A stretch of DNA of 64,000 nt, taken from Hyunsoonleella flava. Its GTDB lineage: Bacteria; Bacteroidota; Bacteroidia; Flavobacteriales; Flavobacteriaceae. Below the pieces are notes generated by a model. That model did not search any database, was not told the origin of the DNA, and was given only the letters and a program-made list of their open reading frames with translations. Shown one piece after another: positions 54,557 through 62,007 of this stretch; position 1 is the first letter of the stretch, and each line of letters starts with the position of its first letter. Both the position numbers and the translations under genes were made by a program. The DNA lies in the NCBI RefSeq assembly GCF_004310325.1, contig NZ_SIRT01000008.1:111833-175832 (forward strand), given 5' to 3'.

Positions 54557-54962
54557 ACTCTCTTAGGTTTTCAACCCAGTCCATGGCTTCATTTAAGGAA
54601 AGGCAGCGTTTAATACTTTTTTTGGTAAAATGTTTTTCTAAAGACGCATTAATGTAAGACGCGTTGTTATAAACTACAATGGCGCTAGCCAGCAAAATAT
54701 CGTATTCCTTTTCAATCCTTAACCAGTTTTGGGGATCAATGGAGTAAGCATTAATTCTGTTGGCGATATAACAAATTTTAGCATTTTCTCCGTAAAATTT
54801 ATAGATTTCTTGAAGTAAAATTTTTGCCATGATCCAGTCAAAATGAACGCCTTCAAAAAGTTCTCCTACAACTAGGTTTTTACAAAAAAAATAATTGCCA
54901 AATGGAAGTTCTAACTTGTAGGGCTTAAGTTTCTCAAAATAGGGAGTCTTTTCAAATTTCAT
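54549..54962 (-). CDS. Hypothetical STAS/SpoIIAA-like protein
   Basis: The 137-aa protein has an N-terminal YKLELPFGNYFFCKNLVVGE strand pair, an AKICYIANRINAYSIDPQ strand and loop, and a final helix MDWVENLREF. This resembles SpoIIAA-like proteins of Flavobacteriaceae. No catalytic motif seen. It converges on rnz with an 8-bp overlap. Confidence 0.7.
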   Translation of the reverse strand: MKFEKTPYFEKLKPYKLELPFGNYFFCKNLVVGELFEGVHFDWIMAKILLQEIYKFYGENAKICYIANRINAYSIDPQNWLRIEKEYDILLASAIVVYNNASYINASLEKHFTKKSIKRCLSLNEAMDWVENLREFN

Positions 54963-55068
54963 TGGTTGGAAATGAATTTAAATTAAAAATTTTGAGAGAC
55001 ACTCGAAGTTAAGAAGTTTATCTTGATTTTCTTAACTATAAAAGATTAATTTTTGATAATTTCGTTGT

Positions 55069-55716
55069 ATGGACAATGATTTAAGTAATTATAGAAAATC
55101 GTACGACAAAGGGGAGCTTTTGTTGGAGGGTGTTCCTGAAAATCCGCTTGAGCTATTTCAGAAATGGTTTTATGAGGTTGATGCCTACTTTTCAGAAGAT
55201 GAAAATAATGCCATGACCATTTCCACTATTGGAAAAGATGGCTTTCCCAAAAATAGGGTAGTGCTACTAAAAAAATTCACTTATGAGGGTTTTATATTTT
55301 ATACCAATTACAATAGTGAGAAAGGAAAAGCCATAGCTAAAAACCCAAATGTGTGTTTGTCATTCTTTTGGCATGGAGCAGAGCGACAGGTAATAATAAA
55401 AGGAAAAGCAGAAAAGATTGCACCTAATTTAAGCGATGGATATTTTGAATCGAGACCAAAGGGAAGTCAACTTGGTGCATTGGCATCTAACCAAAGTGAG
55501 GTGGTTCCTGATAGAGCTTTTTTAGAAGATAAGCTAAAAACTTTGGAAGAGGAATATAAAGGTAAGGAAGTTGAAAGACCTGCATATTGGGGAGGTTATA
55601 TTGTAAAACCGGTTGAACTTGAATTTTGGCAAGGGAGACCCAATAGACTTCATGATAGGATAAGATACCGCCTTCAGGATGACTATAATTGGGAAGTTAA
55701 TCGATTATCTCCATAA
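55069..55716 (+). CDS. pdxH: Pyridoxamine 5'-phosphate oxidase
   Basis: The 215-aa FMN enzyme oxidises PNP and PMP to PLP. Motifs: RVVLLKKFTYEGFIFYTNY with FMN ligands, ESRPKGSQLGALASNQS and the C-terminal signature LEFWQGRPNRLHDRIRY. Length matches E. coli PdxH (218 aa). Confidence 0.96.
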   Translation: MDNDLSNYRKSYDKGELLLEGVPENPLELFQKWFYEVDAYFSEDENNAMTISTIGKDGFPKNRVVLLKKFTYEGFIFYTNYNSEKGKAIAKNPNVCLSFFWHGAERQVIIKGKAEKIAPNLSDGYFESRPKGSQLGALASNQSEVVPDRAFLEDKLKTLEEEYKGKEVERPAYWGGYIVKPVELEFWQGRPNRLHDRIRYRLQDDYNWEVNRLSP

Positions 55717-55752
55717 AAAACACGACGGAATACACTTTTACTTACGTTACAT

Positions 55753-55808
55753 ATGTATTTCATCGATTAAAAACGCTTATATTCGACGAAATACATGTTT
55801 TTAATCGA
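55753..55808. repeat. Two interleaved inverted repeats upstream of the CAP gene
   Basis: ATGTATTTC (55753-55761) is complementary to GAAATACAT (55788-55796), and TCGATTAAAAAC (55763-55774) is complementary to GTTTTTAATCGA (55797-55808). The order is A-B-A'-B', not nested. It lies 37 bp after pdxH and 76 bp before the CAP lipoprotein gene. Confidence 0.75.
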
Positions 55809-55883
55809 ATTTAACATTTCATTAACGCTTATCCCGTGGTTTAGAAAGTAGATTTATAGTCCCAAATCTAAATTTACTTAACC

Positions 55884-56378
55884 ATGAAGTTGCTAACCAA
55901 ATTGTCGCTAGCGGCAGTTATAACCTTAACTTTATTTTCATGCGCTCCAGAGTCATTGGATGATAAGGCAGATGCTCTAATTGAAAGCACAAAAGTTATA
56001 CCCCCAAAGTCCATAGAATTAGAAATTTTAGAACTAATTAATAACTACAGATTATCTGAAGGGTTGAATCCTTTACAGAGTATGACGATAATTAAATCTA
56101 CAGCATTTACCCACACAGATTACATGGTAGATACGCAAACAGTATCTCATGCAAATTTTTTTACAAGAAGTAACTATTTAAAAAGTAACGCAGGAGCCAA
56201 AAGTGTTTCAGAAAATGTGGCTTATGGTTACTCATCTGCTCAATCAGTAGTAAATGCATGGATGCGAAGTGAGTCTCATAAAAAAAATATTGAAGGCGAT
56301 TTCACAAACTTTGAAGTATCTGCCGAAAAAGATATTGACGGTAGATGGTACTTTACCAATATTTTTATCAAAAAATAA
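55884..56378 (+). CDS. CAP-domain (SCP/PR1-like) lipoprotein
   Basis: The 164-aa protein has a lipoprotein signal (VITLTLFSC) and a CAP domain: LELINNYRLSEGLNPLQ, SHANF with a conserved His, SENVAYGYSS and VVNAWMRSESHKKNIEGDFTNF. It is a surface protein of unknown activity; bacterial CAP proteins are variously lipid-binding or peptidase-like. The upstream gap holds an unusual repeat. Confidence 0.87.
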   Translation: MKLLTKLSLAAVITLTLFSCAPESLDDKADALIESTKVIPPKSIELEILELINNYRLSEGLNPLQSMTIIKSTAFTHTDYMVDTQTVSHANFFTRSNYLKSNAGAKSVSENVAYGYSSAQSVVNAWMRSESHKKNIEGDFTNFEVSAEKDIDGRWYFTNIFIKK

Positions 56379-56517
56379 ATTGCTTAAGAAGCAATAAAAA
56401 CATAACCTTTTTTAACTACTGATTGATAGCCATAATTGGATATAATATTTAATTTGAATTAGTTTTTAGCGAGGTTATAATGATAACTTAGTTGTTATTA
56501 AATTTAGCTTTAGGTAT

Positions 56518-56545
56518 AAACCCTTTCAGAAATGGAAGGGTTTTT
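56518..56545 (+). terminator. Terminator downstream of CAP gene
   Basis: AACCCTTTC pairs with GGAAGGGTT across AGAAAT (one wobble), followed by TTT. It lies 140 bp after the CAP stop and 24 bp before the stop of the convergent gene. Confidence 0.6.
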
Positions 56546-56568
56546 AGTTTTTAATATGGATAATAAGT

Positions 56569-57024
56569 TTATCCCTTTTGGTCTTTTGCATATTTTAGAA
56601 AATTTACTAAGTGTTGCTCGCAATGATGTTGCATCAAAAAATTAAAGAGCCACATCCCGTTGCTTGCACTTTCATTTTCTATTGTCCATTTAACTTCCAT
56701 CATATCTTTAATAATATCCGTTAAATCATCTATTGCATCTCCAGTTACTAAATTTTCAGACTCAGTAATTTTATGAGAATTTATCAAGGAGTGATACCAA
56801 CCATATTCTGGGAAATTTATCTCTACAAATTTTCTAACTTTTTCATATTCAAACTCAGGTACATCATCTCGGGTTTCATTATCAAGCTCGCTCTTGTCTA
56901 ATTTTAAGTATTCAGAATATAAGCCTACTAGGAGCTCAGTTATTTTGAGTTCATTATCATTTGAATTCAACATAGGTTTTGTTCCAAACTCAATTAATTG
57001 TTCAATAATTCCTTTTAATTTCAC
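56569..57024 (-). CDS. DUF5063-like protein
   Basis: A protein of about 151 aa, acidic and helical: ITELLVGLYSEYLKLDKSEL, then FPEYGWYHSLIN, a DDLTDIIKDMMEVKW helix and WLFNFLMQHHCEQHLVNFL. This fits the DUF5063 pattern. No function known. The start is uncertain: GTG at 57024 (with a TTG just upstream at 57027), or ATG at 56973. Confidence 0.65.
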   Translation of the reverse strand: MKLKGIIEQLIEFGTKPMLNSNDNELKITELLVGLYSEYLKLDKSELDNETRDDVPEFEYEKVRKFVEINFPEYGWYHSLINSHKITESENLVTGDAIDDLTDIIKDMMEVKWTIENESASNGMWLFNFLMQHHCEQHLVNFLKYAKDQKG

Positions 57025-57060
57025 CAAAACTTTAGATTCCTTTATCTAATAAATATAAAA

Positions 57061-57095
57061 CAAAAACCATCAAAAGCATAACTCTTGATGGTTCT
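57061..57095 (-). terminator. Terminator of the surface-protein operon
   Basis: On the minus strand ACCATCAA pairs with TTTGATGGT across AGAGTTATGC-like loop, followed by TTTTTG. It lies 27 bp after the last OmpA-family gene. Confidence 0.78.
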
Positions 57096-57121
57096 TAATT
57101 ATTATTAAACTAAGCTTTAAA

Positions 57122-59068
57122 TTATTTCACTTTTATCACGATAAAATTAGTACGTCTATTAAGCTGATGTTGTGCTTCTGTACATCTAACAGTACCATCA
57201 CAACCATTGGTTAGGTTGCTTTCACCATAACCTTTGTATTCAATTATTCTAGATGCATCAACGCCTTTAGATGTCAAATAGTTATATGTGGCAGTAGCTC
57301 TTCTATTGGATAACATATCGTTATAAGCTGCAGGACCTCTGGAATCGGTATGAGATTCAATCTTAATAGTCATTTCTGGATATGTATTAACCATAAGATC
57401 TACAATTCTAGCTAATTCGTCAGAGTCGTCTTTTCTTATTTTTGCACTATCAAAATTGAAGTAGATAGGACCAAGATCATCAATAATTATCTCTTCCTCT
57501 TGCTCCATATTTTCTTCAACAGTTTTTTGTATTGGACTGATTTCAAAATCTGCAGTAATCGATTTAATAGTGTTGTCTAAACCTTTGGTGGTTACAGAAG
57601 CACTGTATTCGGGATATCCATCTTTAGTGGTAGTTACAACATAATCAGTTTCTCTATCAATGTTTATATCATATTCTCCATTTTCATCTGTCTCTACATA
57701 GGCTATTTTATTGCCATCGGCGTCAGATAATGTTACTATAGCATTTTCTACGGGAACATTTCCAATAGAATCTGTAATAGTACCTTCAAGCTTTAAGCGA
57801 GGAATTCGGTTAAATGCATAAATATCGTCATCACCTTTACCACCGTCTCTATTGGAGGCAATGTAACCGTTAATACCATCATTGTTCATAAAGAATGAAA
57901 AATCATCTTTATTTGAGTTTACAGGTATCCCCAAGTTTACTACGTCTGTAAGCGTTCCATTTTCATCATAAACTGTAGCAAAAACATCCAATAAACCTAA
58001 TCCTAAATGGCCATCTGAAGAAAAGAACAATATATCTTCGGTATTGATGAAGGGGAATAGTTCGTTTCTTTTGGTATTGATGACATTTCCAGCATTTTGA
58101 GGCTTACCGTAGTTTCCATTCTTGTCAATATCAACATAATAAATATCTGAACCTCCTAAACCTCCTGGCATATCTGAGGCAAAGTATAATTTTGTTTCAT
58201 CACTATTAAGGCTAGGGTGCCCCACGGAATAATCATCATTATTAAATGGTAATTCTTCAATGTTAGTCCATTCGTCTTCTATCAGTGAAGCTTTATATAT
58301 TTTAAGGTTGCTTATACCATACCTGTCTTTTCCTAACTTTTTATCGTTAAAATTATTCCTGGAAAAATACATGGTTTTTCCATCTTTTGTAATCACAACA
58401 GGTCCGTCATGATACACGGAATTAATATCTCCTTTTACTTTAGATAAATGATGAATTATGGTGTCAGCATTTTTTTCAGTGACGTAAACGTCCAAAAACG
58501 GTTGTTCGTTCCAAGCATATAAATGCTTTGTTAATACGCCTTTATCTGCTGAAGAAGTGAAATAAACTTTTCCATTCTGTTCAAATGCACCAAAATCACT
58601 TAAATCGGAATTAATATTTACATCTTTTAAAAAGTATTTGTGTCGCGCATTAAAAACCGCAGTTATAAAGTCTGGATCTCTAGTAATCTTATTTTTATCA
58701 ATAACACCGCCAGCATCTTTGAATTTTTTTAACCATACTCTTGATGCCTTGTAATCTTTTGTTCCTCTTAATGCTTGTGCATATTTATAATAATATTCAA
58801 TAGGAACATTTTCCTGCGCCACGGCATTTTTATAATAGGTTGCAGCTTTTTCGGGGTTACGCATATAGGCATAACAATCGCCTAATTGTCTGGTGGCATA
58901 AGCCGCATTATAATCTTTTTCTACTAATTTTTTATAAGCGTTAGCAGCATCTACAAAAGCAAATTTATTAAAAAGGCTATCTGCTTTTTTCTGTAAACCT
59001 TGTTGGGCATAGGTACCCAATGTAAGTATACACACTGCAAAGGTTAATAAGTAGTTTTTTGGTTTCAT
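57122..59068 (-). CDS. OmpA-family lipoprotein-like protein with TPR and propeller repeats (PorE-like)
   Basis: The 648-aa protein has a signal peptide, TPR-like helices (about residues 20-130), PD40/WD40-type propeller repeats (about 160-430; LYFASDMPGGLGGSDIYYVD), a carboxypeptidase-regulatory beta domain (about 430-510) and a C-terminal OmpA domain (about 525-648; YFNFDSAKIRKDDSDEL, ESHTDSRG). This order matches PorE of type IX secretion, which links the machinery to peptidoglycan. ATG at 59068 starts the signal peptide. It is a paralogue of the preceding gene. Confidence 0.87.
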   Translation of the reverse strand: MKPKNYLLTFAVCILTLGTYAQQGLQKKADSLFNKFAFVDAANAYKKLVEKDYNAAYATRQLGDCYAYMRNPEKAATYYKNAVAQENVPIEYYYKYAQALRGTKDYKASRVWLKKFKDAGGVIDKNKITRDPDFITAVFNARHKYFLKDVNINSDLSDFGAFEQNGKVYFTSSADKGVLTKHLYAWNEQPFLDVYVTEKNADTIIHHLSKVKGDINSVYHDGPVVITKDGKTMYFSRNNFNDKKLGKDRYGISNLKIYKASLIEDEWTNIEELPFNNDDYSVGHPSLNSDETKLYFASDMPGGLGGSDIYYVDIDKNGNYGKPQNAGNVINTKRNELFPFINTEDILFFSSDGHLGLGLLDVFATVYDENGTLTDVVNLGIPVNSNKDDFSFFMNNDGINGYIASNRDGGKGDDDIYAFNRIPRLKLEGTITDSIGNVPVENAIVTLSDADGNKIAYVETDENGEYDINIDRETDYVVTTTKDGYPEYSASVTTKGLDNTIKSITADFEISPIQKTVEENMEQEEEIIIDDLGPIYFNFDSAKIRKDDSDELARIVDLMVNTYPEMTIKIESHTDSRGPAAYNDMLSNRRATATYNYLTSKGVDASRIIEYKGYGESNLTNGCDGTVRCTEAQHQLNRRTNFIVIKVK

Positions 59069-59135
59069 GGGGTCTTGTTTTTTAATAAAACAATAAAGTT
59101 TTATAGTAATTATACAAGTGGCTAGTTTGTTATTT

Positions 59136-61058
59136 CTATTCCATTTGAACAACTATAAATTGTGTTCTACGGTTAAGTTGATGTTGTTCCTCTTCACATT
59201 TTGAACCATCTTCACAACCGTTAGTAAGTCGTCTTTCGCCAAAACCTTTATGTTCTGTAATTCGACTTGGATCTACGCCATTTGAAATTAAATATTCGTA
59301 AGTGGCGTTGGCTCTATCTATAGACAACCTATCGTTGTAGCTTAATGATCCTCTAGAATCGGTATGTGATTCAATCCTGATTACCATTTCTGGGTAATCA
59401 TTATTCATTAATTTAATTATTTTGTCAAGTTCTTTCTTGGCATCTTCGCGTATGTTGTGCTTGTCAAAATCAAAATAAATCGTATTTAATGATAAGTCTG
59501 CCAATACTTCAACATTTTGAACAGGATTCAAAATTAAATTTGCTACTATAATAGACTCTATACTAGAAATATTTTTTGATGTAAATTCTCTGTAATCGTC
59601 AATGTATTTGTCTTGACTCGCTACAATCTTATAATCTTTGTTTCTATCGATGTTTATATTATAATAACCATCTTTATCTGTTACCATATATGCTATTTTA
59701 TTATCATCAGCATCAAACAGATTAATAACAGCATTTGGAATAGGGTTGGTGTTAATTGCATCAACTACTTGACCTTGAACATTTAACAAAGGCTTACGGT
59801 AATATTCATAAATATCATCATCTCCTCGTCCACCTCTACGGTTTGAAGAGAAATACCCAGTTAACCCGTCTTCGTTCATAGTAAAAGAGAAATCATCTTT
59901 TTCAGAATTTACGGGTACTCCAAGGTTTACAACATCGGTAATACTACCATTTTCGTCAGTAACAGTACCAAAAATATCCAATAGTCCTAGACCTAAATGG
60001 CCATCAGATGAAAAGAATAATATACCTTCATTATTGATGAAAGGTGTTCCTTCGGCATCTTTAGTATTTACAACATCACCAACATTTACAGGTTCTCCGT
60101 ATGTTCCGTCTGGGTTAATATCTACATAATAAATATCAGAACCTCCATAACCACCGGGCATATCTGATGCAAAATACAGTCGTGTATTGTCATTATTTAA
60201 GGCAGGGTGTTGCGTTGAGTATTCTGTATTACTTATGGGGAGTTTTACAACATCAGTCCATAGGCTATCTTTTAAAGTAGCTTTGTAGATGCTCATATTA
60301 CTAACTCCATTTTTGTCATTTTCCTTACCATATTTATTGGCGGCATTCCTAGAGAAATACATGGTTTTTCCATCTTTAGTAATAACTACTGGCCCGTCAT
60401 GATAAATAGAGTTTACATCACCCTTTAGTTTATGGGTATGATTTACACTTCTTTTACCTCCCTTTTCAGTGACATATACATCAAGGAACGGTTGTTCGTT
60501 CCATCCATAAACACGTTTTACTGAAACCCCTTCATCTCTAGAGGACGCAAAATAAACTTTGCCATCATGCTCTATTGCACCAAAATCGCTAAACTTTGAA
60601 TTGATGCGTGTGCGCTTTAAAAAGTACTGTTTTTTAGAACTGAAAACATGCGCCATAAACATTTGGTCTTTTTCAAAACTATCAGTGTTCGTTACACCTC
60701 CTGAATCTTTAAAGCGTTGCATCCATTCTCGGGATTCCTTGTATTTTTTTATACCTCTTAATGCTTGGGCATAACTGTAATAGTATTCAATAGGAACATT
60801 ATCTTGCTCTACAACACGCTTGTAGTATCGAGCTGCAGCAGATGGGTTCCTTAAATATGCATAACAATCAGCAAGCTGTCTTGTGGCATAATCTTTATTG
60901 TAATTATTTTTGATAAGATCTTTGTATACTTCAGCAGCCTTAACAAAAGAAAACTTATTGAATAATGTATCTGCTCTTTTCTGCCTACCAGGTTGAGCAA
61001 ATGCTGCAGACACCATTAATAAAGCAATACAAGCTAATATGTAAGTTTTTAATTTCAT
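59136..61058 (-). CDS. OmpA-family protein with TPR and propeller repeats (PorE-like), paralogue
   Basis: The 640-aa protein has the same four-part layout as the downstream gene: signal peptide (MKLKTYILACIALLMVSAAFAQ), TPR-like region, propeller repeats with LYFASDMPGGYGGSDIYYVD, a regulatory beta domain and an OmpA domain (IYFDFDKHNIREDAKKEL, ESHTDSRGSLSYND). Tandem duplication is clear. It lies 18 bp after the PorP/SprF gene and is probably co-transcribed. Confidence 0.87.
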   Translation of the reverse strand: MKLKTYILACIALLMVSAAFAQPGRQKRADTLFNKFSFVKAAEVYKDLIKNNYNKDYATRQLADCYAYLRNPSAAARYYKRVVEQDNVPIEYYYSYAQALRGIKKYKESREWMQRFKDSGGVTNTDSFEKDQMFMAHVFSSKKQYFLKRTRINSKFSDFGAIEHDGKVYFASSRDEGVSVKRVYGWNEQPFLDVYVTEKGGKRSVNHTHKLKGDVNSIYHDGPVVITKDGKTMYFSRNAANKYGKENDKNGVSNMSIYKATLKDSLWTDVVKLPISNTEYSTQHPALNNDNTRLYFASDMPGGYGGSDIYYVDINPDGTYGEPVNVGDVVNTKDAEGTPFINNEGILFFSSDGHLGLGLLDIFGTVTDENGSITDVVNLGVPVNSEKDDFSFTMNEDGLTGYFSSNRRGGRGDDDIYEYYRKPLLNVQGQVVDAINTNPIPNAVINLFDADDNKIAYMVTDKDGYYNINIDRNKDYKIVASQDKYIDDYREFTSKNISSIESIIVANLILNPVQNVEVLADLSLNTIYFDFDKHNIREDAKKELDKIIKLMNNDYPEMVIRIESHTDSRGSLSYNDRLSIDRANATYEYLISNGVDPSRITEHKGFGERRLTNGCEDGSKCEEEQHQLNRRTQFIVVQME

Positions 61059-61076
61059 AATGAATACATGCAGTTT

Positions 61077-61997
61077 TTAGAAATATCTAGGAGATTTAAG
61101 TTTAGAACTTAAGAACCTGAATTCATAAATTAATAATACTTCATGTGTTCCACTGGTATAGGATCTGATATCTGAAATAGGTTTTTCATATGAATAGCCA
61201 ACACGTAACTGTCTTGACAATTGAATATCAGCAAAACCACCGAAGGCTCCTGTATCTTGATTTAACCTGTATGAGGCACCTAACCAGAACTTTTCATTAA
61301 ACAAAAAGTTGGCTGTAAAATCGAAAGATAGTGGCGCACCATTTGTGGCTTTCATCAATGCGGAAGGTTTGAATTTGATAGATTCGCTTAGGTCAAGAAC
61401 AACACCTGAAATAACGTAATAACTTAATCTTTCAAGAGCCTCAAACCCTTCATCTGTGTTTCTATCCGTATTTAAAACTCTAGGAGCAGATGCTCCAACA
61501 TAAAACCTGTTAGTATGATAAAATAAACCTAAACCAATGTTAGGCGTCCATCTATCTTGAACACCTCTAATTGAAGGGTCAAAACTTTGTGAATTTCTAA
61601 AATCTGGATCTAAACTATAGCTGGTAAAACCTGCTTTAAGACCAAATGCTAACTTACCAGTTGCACCTGTAGGAATGGTATATGAAAAGTCTCCGTATAA
61701 ATAGGTGAAATTTTCAGGACCTAAATCGTCTTCAATAAATGACAGTCCTAAACCAATCCTGTCATTTCTTAATGGAGAATGAACAGAAAGTGTTTGTGTT
61801 ATTGGGCCACCATTAAAACCAACCCATTGGCTTCTATGTAATCCAACAATGCTTAAGGCTTCTCTACTGCCAGCATAAGCGGGATTTATAGAAATTGTGT
61901 TATACATGTACTGTGTAAATTGAGGTAGCTGTTGTGCAGCGCCAATAGTACAACTTAATAACGCAAAAGCAATTATGTAATGTTTAATACGTTTCAT
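61077..61997 (-). CDS. PorP/SprF family type IX secretion membrane protein
   Basis: The 306-aa outer-membrane beta-barrel has a signal peptide and the PorP/SprF family start: QFTQYMYNTISINPAYAGSREALSIVGLHRSQW. SprF-type proteins help export or attach the large adhesin encoded beside them. It lies 10 bp after the CHU_C-domain gene, the usual order. Confidence 0.92.
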   Translation of the reverse strand: MKRIKHYIIAFALLSCTIGAAQQLPQFTQYMYNTISINPAYAGSREALSIVGLHRSQWVGFNGGPITQTLSVHSPLRNDRIGLGLSFIEDDLGPENFTYLYGDFSYTIPTGATGKLAFGLKAGFTSYSLDPDFRNSQSFDPSIRGVQDRWTPNIGLGLFYHTNRFYVGASAPRVLNTDRNTDEGFEALERLSYYVISGVVLDLSESIKFKPSALMKATNGAPLSFDFTANFLFNEKFWLGASYRLNQDTGAFGGFADIQLSRQLRVGYSYEKPISDIRSYTSGTHEVLLIYEFRFLSSKLKSPRYF

Positions 61998-62007
61998 AGG
62001 TTACGTT

